Made by a program: the position numbers and the translations under genes
In this document: in pieces, positions 1 to 9,715 of the stretch
Numbering within the stretch: the stretch's first letter is position 1
Layout of the letters: every line of letters starts with the position of its first letter
DNA from: Cymbomonas tetramitiformis
Lineage: Eukaryota; Chlorophyta; Pyramimonadophyceae; Pyramimonadales; Pyramimonadaceae
Direction: 5' to 3'
Assembly (NCBI GenBank): GCA_001247695.2
Contig: LGRX02015782.1
Coordinates: forward strand, 8,571 to 38,798
Length of the DNA stretch: 30,228 nt
The notes under the pieces: model-generated
Told to the model about the DNA's origin: nothing
Database searches by the model: none
What the model saw: only the letters and a program-made list of their open reading frames with translations

Positions 1-2994
1 GATCGATTTCGCTCGCTCGCTCCGCCCAGGGCGATCGATTTCGCTCGCTCGCTCCGCCCAGGGCGATCGATTTCGCTCGCTCGCTCCGCCCAGGGCGACC
101 GATTTCGCTCGCTCGCTCCGCCCAGGGCGGTCGATTTCGCTCGATCGCTCCGCCCAGGGTGATCGATTTCGCTCGCTCGCTCCGCCCGGGGCGATCGATT
201 TCGCTCGCTCGCTCCGCCCGGGGCGATCGATTTCGCTCGCTCGCTCGCTCCGCCCAGGGCGATCGATTTCGCTCGCTCGCTCCGCCCAATGGCGATCGAT
301 TTCGCTCGCTCGCTCCGCCCAAGGCGATCGATTTCGCTCGCTCGCTCCGCCCAGGGCGATCGATTTCGCTCGCTCGCTCCGCCCAGGGCGATCGATTTTG
401 CTCGCTCGCTCCGCCCAGGGCGATCGGTTTCGCTCGCTCGCTCCGCCCAGGGCGATCGATTTCGCTCGCTCGCTCCGCCCGGGGCGATCGATTTCGCTCG
501 CTCGCTCGCTCCGCCCAGGGCGATCGATTTCGCTTGCTCGCTCCGCCCAGGGCGATCAATTTTGCTCGCTCGCTCCGCCCAGGGCGATCGATTTCGCTCG
601 CTCGCTCCGCCCGGGGCGATCGATTTCGCTCGCTCGCTCCGCCCGGGGCGATCGATTTCGCTCGCTCGCTCGCTCCGCCCAGGGTGATCGATTTCGCTCG
701 CTCGCTCCGCCCGGGGCGATCGATTTCGCTCGCTCGCTCGCTCCGCCCAGGGCGATCGGTTTCGCTCGCTCGCTCCGCCCAGGGCGATCGATTTCGCTCG
801 CTCGCTCCGCCCAGGGCGATCGATTTCGCTCGCTCGCTCCGCCCAGGGCGATCGATTTCGCTCGCTCGCTCCGCCCAGGGCGATCGGTTTCGCTCGCTCG
901 CTCCGCCCAGGGCGATCGATTTCGCTCGCAGGCTCCGCCCGGGGCGATCGATTTCGCTCGCTCGCTCCGCCCAGGGCGATCGATTTCGCTCGCTCGCTCC
1001 GCCCGGGGCGATCGATTTCGCTCGCTCGCTCCGCCCAGGGCGATCGGTTGCGCTCGCTGGCTCCGCCCAGGGCGATCGATTTCGCTCGCGCGCTCCGCCC
1101 AGGGCGATCGATTTCGCTCGCTCGCTCCGCACAGGGCGATCGATTTCGCTCGCTCACTCCGCCCGGGGCGATCGATTTCGCTCGCTCGCTCCGCCCAGGG
1201 CGATCGATTTTGCTCGCTGGCTCCGCCCAGGGCGATCGATTCTTGCTCCGCCCAGGGCGATCGATTTCGTCCGCTCGCTCCGCCCAGGGTGTTCGATTTC
1301 GCTCGCTCGCTCCGCCCGGGGCGATCGATTTCGCTCGCTCGCTCCGCCCGGGGCGATCGGTTTCGCTCGCTCGCTCCGCCCAGGGCGATCGATTTCGCTC
1401 GCTCGCTCCGCCCAGGGCGATTGGTTTCGCTCTCTCGCTCCGCCCGGGGCGATCGATTTCGCTCGCTCGCTCCGCCCAGGGCGATCGATTTCGCTCGCTC
1501 GCTCCGCCCAGGGCGATCGATTTCGCTCGCTCGCTCCGCCCAGGGCGATCAATTTCGCTCCCTCGCTCCGCCCGGGGCGATCGATTTCGCTCGCTGGCTC
1601 CGCCCAGGGCGATCGATTTTACTCGCTCGCTCCGCCAAGGGCGATCGATTTTGCTCGCTCGCTCCGCCCAGGGCGATCGATTTTGCTCGCTCGCTCGCTC
1701 CGCCCAGGGCGATCAATTTCGCTCCCTCGCTCCGCCCGGGGCGATCGATTTCGCTCGCTGGCTCCGCCCAGGGCGATCGATTTTACTCGCTCGCTCCGCC
1801 AAGGGCGATCGATTTTGCTCGCTCGCTCCGCCCAGGGCGATCGATTTTGCTCGCTCGCTCGCTCCGCCCAGGGCGATCGATTTCGCTCGCTCGCTCCGCC
1901 CAGGGCGATCGATTTCGCTCGCTCGCTCCGCCCAGGGCGATCGATTTTGCTCGCTGGCTCCGCCCAGGGCGATCGATTTCGCTCGCTCGCTCCGCCCGGG
2001 GCGATCGATTTCGCTCGCTCGCTCCGCCCGGGGCGATCGATTTCGCTCGCTCGCTCCGCCCAGGACGATCGATTTCGCTCGCGCCCTCCGCCCGGGGCGA
2101 TCGGTTTCGCTCGCTCGCTCCGCCCAGGGCGATCGATTTTGCTCGCTCGCTCCGCCCAGGGCGATCGATTTTGCTCGCTCGCTCGCTCCGCCCAGGGCGA
2201 TCGATTTCGCTCGCTCGCTCCGCCCGGGGCGATCGATTTCGCTCGCTCGCTCGCTCCGCCCAGGGCGATCGATTTCGCTTGCTCGCTCCGCCCAGGGCGA
2301 TCAATTTTGCTCGCTCGCTCCGCCCAGGGCGATCGATTTCGCTCGCTCGCTCCGCCCGGGGCGATCGATTTCGCTCGCTCGCTCCGCCCGGGGCGATCGA
2401 TTTCGCTCGCTCGCTCGCTCCGCCCAGGGTGATCGATTTCGCTCGCTCGCTCCGCCCGGGGCGATCGATTTCGCTCGCTCGCTCGCTCCGCCCAGGGCGA
2501 TCGATTTCGCTTGCTCGCTCCGCCCAGGGCGATCGATTTCGCTCGCTCGCTCCGCCCAGGGCGATCGATTTCGCTCGCTCGCTCCGCCCAGGGCGATCGA
2601 TTTCGCTCGCTCGCTCCGCACGGGGCGATCGATTTCGCTCGCTCGCTGGCTCCGCCCAGGGCGATCGATTTCGCTCGCTGGCTCCGCCCAGGGCGATCAA
2701 TTTCGCTCGCTCGCTCCGCCCAGGGCGATCGATTTCGCTCGCTCGCTCCGCCCGGGGCGATCGATTTCGCTCGCTCGCTCCGCCCAGGGCGATCGATTTC
2801 GCTCGCTCGCTCCGCCCGGGGTGATCGATTTCGCTCGCTCGCTCCGCCCGGGGCGATCGATTTCGCTCCCAGGGCGATCGATTTCGCTCGCTCGCTCCGC
2901 CCAGGGCGATCGATTCTCGCTCGCTCGCTCCGCCCAGGGCGATCGATTTCGCTCGCTCGCTCCGCCCAGGGTGATCGATTTCTCCCGCTCGCTC
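1..2994. repeat. 32-nt GC-rich satellite (about 93 units)
   Basis: A continuous tandem array built on a 32-nt unit that reads GATCGATTTCGC, then GCTC-rich sequence, then CCGCCCAGGGC. Some units carry one extra CGCT (36 nt), and recurrent variants are AGGG/GGGG, TTTCG/TTTTG and GGTTTC. No unit carries a stop on the plus strand. Because 32 is not a multiple of 3, the three frames rotate and stay open for kilobases, giving false proteins of up to 997 residues with a 32-residue period. The array lies inside the last visible intron of the minus-strand SNARE gene and starts before position 1. Confidence 0.97.
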
Positions 2995-3051
2995 AAGGTG
3001 CGCCCGGGTTCTAATGCTTCAGGCAATCGCACTTGGCAAAGGGCATCCTAC

Positions 3052-3149
3052 CCGGCCGCGCCCGATATCCTGTATGGCTTTCGTGAAGAGCTGCTCGCTC
3101 TCGCCTGTCTCGATGATTTGATCAAGCGTTTCCTCGTCAGCTTTTGTCC
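3052..3149 (-). other. SNARE exon, linker before SNARE helix
   Basis: 98-nt exon encoding TKADEETLDQIIETGESEQL and then FTKAIQDIGRGR. The acceptor is CTGTTGAGCAG and the donor is CGG/GTAGGA. The next exon should begin with the VLDT..EIQERH segment but is not in the window; the intron runs through the whole 32-nt satellite. Confidence 0.92.
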
Positions 3150-5677
3150 CTGCTCAACAGCTCCGCCAAACGCAATGTCTGCGGAAGCCTTGCAAGCTTC
3201 CACCATCCGCAATTATTCAGCAGACCTAGCGCCCCAGGCCCAACTTCGCACAACTGCCCCACGAGGACGCCACCCCCTGCTTGCCGCAGCACGCCCAAGG
3301 GGAGGCCAGCTGGGCACAACTGCCCCACGAGGACGCCACCCCCTGCTTGCCGCAGCACGCCCAAGGGAAGGCCAGCTGGGCACAACTGCCCCACGAGGAC
3401 GCCACCCCCTGCTTGGCGCAGCACGCCCGGGGGGAGGCCAGCTGGGCACAACTGCCCCCCGAGGACGCCACCTGCTTGGCGCAGCACGCCCAAGGGAAGG
3501 CCAGCTGGGCACAACTGCCCCACGAGGACGCCACCCCCTGCTTGGCGCAGCACGCCCGGGGGGAGGCCAGCTGGGCACAACTGCCCCACGAGGACGCCAC
3601 CCCCTGCTTGGCGCAGCACGCCCAAGGGGAGGGCAGCTGGGCACAACTGCCCCACGAGGACGCCACCCCCTGCTTGGAAAGGGAACGCGTGGAGAGGGCG
3701 CCCGGACCCTGCCCGCCAGGAGGGGCCCTGGCTCGGGCGCAGCACCCCCCAGGAGGGGGGCCCTGGCTTGGGCGCAGCACCCCCCAGGAGGGGGGCCCTG
3801 GCTCGGGCGCGGCACCCCCCAGGAGAGGGGCCCTGGCTCGGGCGCGGCACCCCCCAGGAGAGGGGCCCTGGCTCGGGCGCAGCACCCCCCAGGAGGGGGG
3901 CCCTGGCTCGGGCGCGGCACCCCCCAGGAGGGGGGCCCTGGCTCGGGCGCGGCACCCCCCAGGAGGGGGGCCCTGGCTCGGGCGCAGCACCCCCCAGGAG
4001 GGGGGCCCTGGCTCGGTACAACGCCCCTATTAAGCCCCTAAGCTACAGCTTTGCGCATCGCCCACGTGGCTCCAGCTTTGCGCATTGTCCACGTGGCTCC
4101 AGCTTTGCGCATTGCCCACGTGGCTCCAGCTTTGCGCATTGCCCACGTGGCTCCAGCTTGCTGCAGCATCCCAATGATGACCCAAGCTGGGTGCAAACAC
4201 CCCCATGAGGTACCCCACTTGGCAGGACCTCCGGTGCAGTCCTAGGTGCGTGCGTATGGAAACGCTCCTGCGCCGATTCGCCTCCTCACAAGCACGGAAC
4301 TTGGTGAAACACTCGGGGCCTCACACGTGTTGTCAGTGGCGACACCGCCACATACTTAGGGAGTACCATTGATTGCACTGTAGTGGCGGCTGACCACGTC
4401 TCGATATTCTTCCTGGATCTGCGTCCTGCAAGAGCCGGCACCCGCGCAATCTCCCCTCATCACTCGCGAAGGTGATGTAGCCACCATGCCTGTGGGCATG
4501 CGTGCCCCCTGAAGCCCGGCCACTAAGATGTCTGTGGGCATAAGCGCCCCCTGAAGCCCGGCGCAGAAGACGCGGTCCTCAGGGTTGTTCTAGCTCAGAC
4601 TGGGTCACCACTCTCACCGGAGCACGTTGAACTCTCCGAGCAAGTCGCGCAGCTTCTTCTTTAGCGAGTTGGTGATCGCCTGCCGGGTGCGGTCGTGGCT
4701 AGTGCCCTCACCACAGCCCTGCGCACAAAACCCCTGCACGTCACAGGGGCGTGGCGAAGAAGAAGCAACGGATATATCGCCGGATGAGAAGCGCCATATC
4801 TCGCAGAGCCTCCTGCGCCATATCAAGCAGAGGCCCCATTCCTTGCGGCCGAGTCTCGAGCCTGGGGCATGCTATCACGTGGGGAGGGCAAGGGAAGGGT
4901 GGGGGAGAGAGGAGGGGTAGCAGTGCTGGCTCGGTACCACTTGTGACGGCGGCGGCTCGCGCACCTTCTTCACGCGGTTGGCGGTATTCTCACTGTCCAG
5001 CACGTCGAGCGCGTCCTTGCCTGCCAGCCCCCCACACTCCTCCTCACCGCCGGCCTCGCCCGGGAAAACGTGTCTCCAAGCGCCCGCCTCCTGTCTCCAC
5101 TGTCTGCCACACCCCTCCATTGGCAGCGACTCCACCACTCCCTCCACACCTCCATTGGCAGCGACTCCACCACCCCTCCACACCTCCATTGGTAGCGACT
5201 CACTCCCTCCACACCCTCCATTGGCAGCGACCCCACCACTCCCTCCGGCAAAGGCCGGCTCACTGCTTGAGCGACATGTCTACACCCACACCCCCGCAAC
5301 TACACCCGTACTCTCCCCTGTGTGTGGCCACACCCCGCAGTGCCCCCGGTGCGTGGCTGGGGTGTCCGTGAGAGAAGGTGGGAGCAGGTTGGCGAGCGGA
5401 GCGCACTCTGCTTCGCAAGCTGAGCGGTTTCTGTGATCTCTTCCTCCATGGAGCTCTGAATTTCTGCAACGCGCCGGGCACCTCTCCCCCTCCGCACTCA
5501 GCAACGCGCTGCACCCCCCCCCTCCGCAGAGCCCAAGAGCCAGGCGGGCTCCCAGGTGAGGTGGAGCAGCGCAAACTGCAGAAATGGACAGCTGACTGGC
5601 GACGTTCCAGGAGCAGCGCAGTAAGCACCTTTCATCTGATCCGCCCGCGCCACAACCTTGCTCTCCTCATGCTGCTT
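3052..5677 (-). CDS. Qa-SNARE (syntaxin, plant SYP1-type), internal exons
   Basis: A membrane-fusion protein of the syntaxin family, partial at both ends. Six exons join with matching phases: 5677-5629, 5463-5407, 5020-4965, 4718-4618, 4425-4367 and 3149-3052. Together they encode the Hb and Hc helices of the Habc regulatory domain and the linker before the SNARE helix. Landmarks in order are KQHEESKVVARADQMK, IQSSMEEEITETAQLAKQ, LDSENTANRVKK, DRTRQAITNSLKKKLRDLL, IQEEYRDVVSRHYSAING, DEETLDQIIETGESEQLF and KAIQDIGRGR. All follow the plant SYP13/SYP12 order closely. The Ha helix and start codon are not found upstream of 5,677. The SNARE motif and C-terminal anchor would lie below position 1, past the satellite intron. 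Family call is from recognised motifs; which membrane it serves (plasma membrane by SYP132 analogy) is inference. Confidence 0.9.
3238..3680. repeat. 66-nt minisatellite in SNARE intron
   Basis: About 6.5 copies of a 66-nt unit containing GGGCACAACTGCCCCACGAG and TTGGCGCAGCACGCCC. Since 66 is 22 codons, several frames on both strands stay open and mimic proteins with a 22-residue period. It is intronic by position, between the exons at 4367 and 3149. Confidence 0.95.
3716..4016. repeat. 36-nt minisatellite in SNARE intron
   Basis: About eight copies of a 36-nt unit containing GCACCCCCCAGGAGGGGGGC and CCTGGCTCGGGCG. Each unit contains the inverted pair CCCCCC..GGGGGG and could fold into a hairpin. 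Units differ at only a few positions. Confidence 0.95.
4045..4162. repeat. 27-nt minisatellite with CACGTG cores
   Basis: Four copies of a 27-nt unit, CAGCTTTGCGCATTGCCCAC followed by GTGGCTC. Each copy contains the palindrome CACGTG (G-box/E-box core). It lies in the same 1.2-kb SNARE intron. Confidence 0.93.
4367..4425 (-). other. SNARE exon, helix c end
   Basis: 59-nt exon encoding TQIQEEYRDVVSRHYSAIN plus one base. The acceptor is GGCTCTTGCAG and the donor is AATG/GTACTC. It joins in phase 1 across a 1.2-kb intron to the exon at 3149. Confidence 0.9.
4491..4562. repeat. 42-nt direct duplication
   Basis: Two copies, about 42 nt apart, of TGTGGGCAT followed by GCGCCCCCTGAAGCCCGGC-like sequence. 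It lies in the SNARE intron between the exons at 4618 and 4425. Confidence 0.8.
4618..4718 (-). other. SNARE exon, helix c
   Basis: 101-nt exon starting GCGEGTSHDRTRQAI and ending LLGEFNVL plus CG. The acceptor is TTTGTGCGCAG and the donor is CG/GTGAGAG. It carries the DR(S/T)R..I...L.KKL.D...EF..LR pattern of Qa-SNAREs. Confidence 0.9.
4965..5020 (-). other. SNARE exon, helix b end
   Basis: 56-nt exon encoding KDALDVLDSENTANRVKK. The acceptor is GGGCTGGCAG and the donor is AAG/GTGCGC. It matches the family's K.LEALD.EN.ANR.K signature. Confidence 0.88.
5118..5243. repeat. ~36-nt degenerate minisatellite
   Basis: Four to five imperfect copies of CTCCATTGGCAGCGACTCC followed by ACCACTCCCTCCACAC-like sequence. 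It lies in the SNARE intron between the exons at 5407 and 5020. Confidence 0.88.
5407..5463 (-). other. SNARE exon, helix b
   Basis: 57-nt exon encoding IQSSMEEEITETAQLAKQ. The acceptor is GCGTTGCAG and the donor is A/GTGCGCTCC. It joins in phase 1 to the exon at 5020 through a Ser codon. It aligns with the KQRME..ID.V..IAR segment typical of plant syntaxins. Confidence 0.85.
5629..5677 (-). other. SNARE exon, Habc helix b start
   Basis: 49-nt exon encoding KQHEESKVVARADQMK plus one base. The acceptor is CGCCTGCGCAG at 5688-5678 and the donor is GTGCTTAC from 5628. It ends in phase 1 and joins the next exon to give a Glu codon. It is the most 5' SNARE exon seen and lies within about 30 bp of the composition change near 5,700. 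Confidence 0.85.
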
Positions 5678-5709
5678 CTGCGCAGGCGGACGCGCGTGTG
5701 CGAGGCGAG

Positions 5710-6508
5710 TCAGTTCCATCCACATTGGTACTCCGAAGTGTGTGCTGGAAGACGTAAGATATCTTGGGGGCTGTGGAATGGCGCAACCCTAGACGCGGTA
5801 CGAGAGGATCTTGCAGCTTCTACAATTCCGAGTTGATTGCTGCGGGTAGGCAAACTATGGCCACAATTTTTAGGCGGCGTTGAGGTAGGAACAACACACT
5901 CCCAAGGTTCCAGCCAGGCTGGTTGTTGCGGAAAGATTGTCACTGCGTCAGCGTCAGGAGAGGGCAAGGTGCCTTGCTGAAGGGATCGCCACTGCGTCTG
6001 AATAACGCTCTTGCTGAAGTGCCTCGGTGAAGAAATGGTCGCTCTGCAGTAAGAGCTAGGGAGTAGGGGGCTGAGCCACTCCCACAGCGGCCCTATGGAG
6101 GCACCTCCAGCAGAGCACGCGTTCTGACCCACAAACACTTCAAGTCCACGTTGCATTAACAGCAGGGATCCTGGGTAGCCTCGGTCAGGATCCGTGACGA
6201 GTACACGTCGAGTGCGAGCAACGGGTAGCAGAGTGCGAAGATCTAGGAAACCATAAACCAAGGAGAAGTGCACCCAAACACTCGTGGGCTGGTGTGCAAG
6301 TCGTGCAGCGGATGAACTCGGCAAACCTGCAGTCTCTTGAGATTCTTCTGGACTGCGGATAGCAGCCGTTTGACGTCTGCCACCTGTTATGCCCCCAGGC
6401 CTTGCTTGCCTCAGTGCACTTTGATCTCGGGGTCACTCCTTTACCTTCGCCTTCCTGCGGTTGCTGCGCAACCTCAGGCTTAGTCTTGATTACTCGCCGG
6501 CCTGCCAT
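5710..6508 (-). CDS. unrecognised three-exon gene
   Basis: I do not recognise this protein. An ATG at 6508 starts MAGRRVIKTKPEVAQQPQEGE. The model joins 6508-6445, 6383-6327 and 6242-5710 with consistent phases (1, then 1), giving about 217 residues. Splice signals are good: donor G/GTAAAG at 6444, acceptor ATAACAG before 6383, donor G/GTTTGC at 6326, and acceptor TTTCCTAG before 6242. The introns are 61 and 84 nt. Exon 3 includes LVTDPDRGYPGSLLLMQRG. It starts basic and shows no membrane segment or known motif. The 3' half could contain further introns, so the stop at 5710 is provisional. It sits at the left edge of the AT-richer island. Confidence 0.4.
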
Positions 6509-6525
6509 AGCCTTGGATTTTTCAG

Positions 6526-6810
6526 TTGCAGGTATCGTTTCGTACCCTGGACGATGGGTTTCGGCTGTCGAGCCACTGCTGCGTTCTGAGAGACGCGGAA
6601 CAAACTTACGCGGCGTACAGCAAACGTAAGGACGTATCACAGAATAGAACTTCGCGACAAGAGGCAGGCACCCTCGCCAATGCAAAAAGCCTGAAGAGGT
6701 CCCGCCGTGCCGCGTCCTCGCCGGTGCCGCACCAAAACACAAGAATTGTGATCGATATAAGGCGCGCGCTGGCGAGGTCGGGTCAGAGATATAGTGAACT
6801 TGCAACGTGA
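6526..6810 (+). CDS. unrecognised basic ORF, possibly an exon
   Basis: An open frame divergent from the gene starting at 6508. It encodes a Lys/Arg/Ser-rich tail including TYAAYSKRKDVSQNRTS and KSLKRSRRAASSPV and ends RYSELAT. It could begin at the ATG at 6526 or after the acceptor-like TTTTTCAGTTGCAG just upstream. No domain is recognised. Residue composition looks more coding-like than chance, but there is no independent support. Confidence 0.25.
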   Translation: MQVSFRTLDDGFRLSSHCCVLRDAEQTYAAYSKRKDVSQNRTSRQEAGTLANAKSLKRSRRAASSPVPHQNTRIVIDIRRALARSGQRYSELAT

Positions 6811-6910
6811 TTCGGGGCAATCACTTCAATACCTTGGAACCCGCAGTGATCACACGGCCATCAAAGGTGGTCAGACGCAAAAACGTGAGGTTGAGGATAT
6901 GTGACAACCC

Positions 6911-7216
6911 GTGGACACTCGAGGAAGGATGCTCCGAAAGAAACTAAGGCCAAGGATAAAATTACGAGGGACAAGGCTCCCAAGATTAAGGGTCGCAATC
7001 CAAAGTGGCGTCCACGTGTTTGACAAGTTGTGCGCTGAAAATACAGTGCATATCTATGATAGAAACAATTCGAAGGCGATGCGACCAGAGTGGGTGCTCG
7101 GGCTTGAAAAGGAAAGTTTGAACTTTCTGAAATCTGAGGAGACTTGCGAAAGGCTCGGGTCAAGTTTGCCTGAGAGTAAAACTGGTTCATCGCAGTGTCG
7201 TCTCGATCTGCACTAG
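6911..7216 (+). CDS. unrecognised ORF, possibly an exon
   Basis: An open frame of 101 codons. Its second half (PEWVLGLEKESLNFLKSEE) looks like an amphipathic helix. An overlapping frame at about 6,900-7,022 is also Lys-rich and open. No family is recognised, and it is unclear which frame, if either, is used. Confidence 0.2.
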   Translation: MDTRGRMLRKKLRPRIKLRGTRLPRLRVAIQSGVHVFDKLCAENTVHIYDRNNSKAMRPEWVLGLEKESLNFLKSEETCERLGSSLPESKTGSSQCRLDLH

Positions 7217-7219
7217 CGA

Positions 7220-8589
7220 CTTGCTTTTCCGTGTGTCCAGTAGCCGCAAGCTCTATGTCCGCGGGCTGCTGAACCGTCTCGACCTACGGTTCACGAGTCA
7301 CGTGGGGCAGAAAAGATGATAAGTGACAGTCTAGAACGCTCGAAGACGGAGCGGGGTCTTCCGAACGGAACAGTGCTATTGCCGCTCGCACATAGATCCA
7401 TCACAGGCAAGCACTAGGATCAGATATCGAAAAAGGCACCGGCGGTGCAGTCCGGCAAACATTTAATCTGCTTTGCTAAGAAAGAACAAGGAATCAGACT
7501 GTTCGGTAAACAAAACAGAGTGAGAACAGCACAGGTCACCTTGACTGCGCCTAGGAGGTCGTTCATTTTCGAAGACTGTTACAATTTGCTGGTAAAATGA
7601 AAATCTGCGATGTTCAGACGGAATACTTCACATGATGGTAGAAACGTAGAAACACGCGACAGGCGGTCGAGAGCGTCTGCAGGCTGCTCGTGGCATTGTC
7701 TTCGAATGGCACGATCAAGCTGATATCGAATTAATACAACTCACTCTTCCAAGGGCACGTACATAAAGAGTACGACTTTCGTTCGCGCTGAGGAAGCTTG
7801 CAACATATCAAATTCAATATTGAATCAACGCAAGTGCAATCACCACACAAGTATATAGTATCGTATGTATGTTGTATCTATTGTATGAACCGTGAACCTT
7901 GTAGCTTCTAGCGTAGGCTTTGTCGATCTAAGGATCTCCATTATAGACGATTGCGATTGGTCCCGCTCCGATTTTAGAGATTTTCCACCACAGACCATAG
8001 GCCATACACCATACATATATATTTTTTCTGATAGTCAGGATTGAGGAGACAAGTTACCGGTAGAAATTTTCTATTTTGCGTTTGAATTTTGCGTTGCTGG
8101 TTTTGCTGTCGTGTGTGCTCGCGTGGTCTGATGCGTTACTGATGGCGAACTAGCAACCCCAAGCACGTTCTTTCCCCTATATTGATTTCGTGAGCTAGCA
8201 GCGATAGATTTCTTGTTTTCACCCTTTTCCACACATTGTTGCACCCTTCCGTTTGGGTTTTTGCCATCTGCCTATTTTCCTGGTTGACGGCATATCTTTG
8301 ATTCCTCGACCCCTTCGAGCAGCCGTCCAAATATACTGGTGGCTACGCCCTTCAATTTGCTTTGAATCAGGGATTTTCGACAAGATCAGTAGGACCAAAT
8401 TATGCTTGATATATCCCCGGCGTCTCTTCTGTGTCGCCAGGTGTTCCCAGAAACTGTTGTGCCCACCCACGTCAGTTGGCTTTGGGGCACTTCACTTCAC
8501 TTCTGGGAGTCAGGTTCTGCCTGACTCTCTATTGACAGTATTTTCACACGGCCACAATAACTCGAGGTGAAGCACTGCTTGGAGGAAAG
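7220..8589. other. stretch without recognisable gene
   Basis: AT-richer single-copy DNA. Short open frames on the minus strand (8,136-8,470) overlap in different frames and show no motif. I see no RNA gene, tandem repeat or clear promoter element. It includes the region upstream of the F-box gene. Confidence 0.6.
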
Positions 8590-9715
8590 ATGTCGAGCCC
8601 TTCTCAAGAACAGCTGAAGCGTCAGCTGAAGGTCTGGGCATCAGCTTTTCGAGAATCTGAGAGACGAGAGCCACGAGCTGCAGACCTACGAGCTGCAGGG
8701 TTAGGCGATATTCTTACAGCTTACCGATCGTCGAAGATAAAGCAGCAACGGCCTGGTAGCCATCGCATGAAGAGCCCTTCTTGTGCACGTCTACCCTGGC
8801 TTCCTCAAGAAGTTGTCGAACAGGTGGCTCGGTGTTACACTTGTTTCTGCCATGCATATTCCCTCGCCTCGACTTACTTCCTGTCCGGTAACCGAGACGC
8901 TTTACTCGTGACTGCTATTTGCCTATGGTTTTACCCAGATTTTCGCCTACCTGAATTTCCGGGATCTCTGCGAAAAGGCTGCAGTGTGCAAAACTTGGTG
9001 AGCGCCTATCGGGTTCCACGTGTCTCCTGCATTCGAGCAAATTTTGGGTCCGAATCAAGAGAAACCGCGACCTTGGCCACCTGCAATACTTTCTTCAGCC
9101 ACCGATGTCTATGACCGTGCAGTACTACGCACTTGATGTCCACAATAACTGACTCGCGTTTCAGTGAGCTTCTTGAAAAAATAGCAAACAGCTTTAGGAT
9201 GGGAAACAAACACGTTGGTAGAAATCTAAGTGAGCGCCAAGTGTGCCAGGTTGGCGGCTTCCTCCGTCGACAGCCTGTGGAAGTGTTTCTGCACCGAGCA
9301 TGCCATACAAGGTTCTACTAAAGTTCAATTTAGAGAATCCATGGCGCCGATCATTGCTGTGCGACGAGCGAAAAGAGCTGAGATACGAAGTATTGCGAAG
9401 TTGAACGCCGAAAAGCATGCAAGGACTGCTATTCGGAAGCTAGGACTTGTTCCTGCTAAGCAAGTTGTGAGCAAGTGGATTTCCGACCTAGACTACAGGT
9501 ATGACAAATTAAAAACTCCGACTTGCCAGTCCCATACCAGTGCGAAAAGACAGGCTTGTACGTATACAACTCCATGTTTTGCATGCTTTTACAATCGTCG
9601 ACAATTCACTTCTGAACTTTCTCTTTTCAGGAACAGTTTGAAGGAACAGAGTGCAACTTTACGGGTATGCAGAGGCACAACACGCAATGAACTAGTTGCA
9701 GCATTCCAAAATTAA
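8590..9715 (+). CDS. F-box protein, multi-exon
   Basis: Likely the substrate-recruiting subunit of an SCF ubiquitin ligase. Exon 1 (8590-8823) begins MSSPSQEQLKRQLKVWASAF and ends LPQEVVEQ. It joins exon 2 (8939-8997) encoding IFAYLNFRDLCEKAAVCKT. Together these form an F-box (LP.EV...IF.YL...DL...A.VCK); the usual Trp after VCK. is replaced by Cys in the model used. Exon 3 starts at 9165 (or 9123, same frame) with ELLEKIANSFRMGNKHVGRN. A later basic exon (about 9,320-9,498) has MAPIIAVRRAKRAEIRS, and the last exon (9631-9715) ends NELVAAFQN. Introns at 8824-8938 and 9499-9630 have strong borders (CAG/GTGGCT..TTACCCAG; CAG/GTATGA..CTCTTTTCAG). The join between exons 3 and 4 is ambiguous. The N-terminal 45 residues are basic/helical; the partner domain is unknown. 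Confidence 0.65.
9499..9630 (+). other. stop-free 132-nt intron of F-box gene
   Basis: Donor CTACAG/GTATGA and a pyrimidine-rich acceptor CTTTCTCTTTTCAG mark an intron. Its length is 44 codons with no in-frame stop, so retention would insert 44 residues without shifting the frame. Confidence 0.6.

Noticed and set aside
1..2994. CRISPR-like periodicity of 32 nt
   Set aside because: Repeats are directly adjacent with no unique spacers, no cas genes exist, and the organism is eukaryotic.
159..4041. Open frames of up to 997 codons over the 32-, 66- and 36-nt arrays
   Set aside because: They arise because the repeat units lack stops; several frames and both strands are open at once, and the array lies in the intron of a gene on the other strand.
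8590..8760. Resemblance of the F-box gene's N-terminus to the Sld2/RECQL4 N-terminal motif (LK..LK.W...F)
   Set aside because: Only a few positions agree, and the following exon is a clear F-box, not a RecQ-type helicase.
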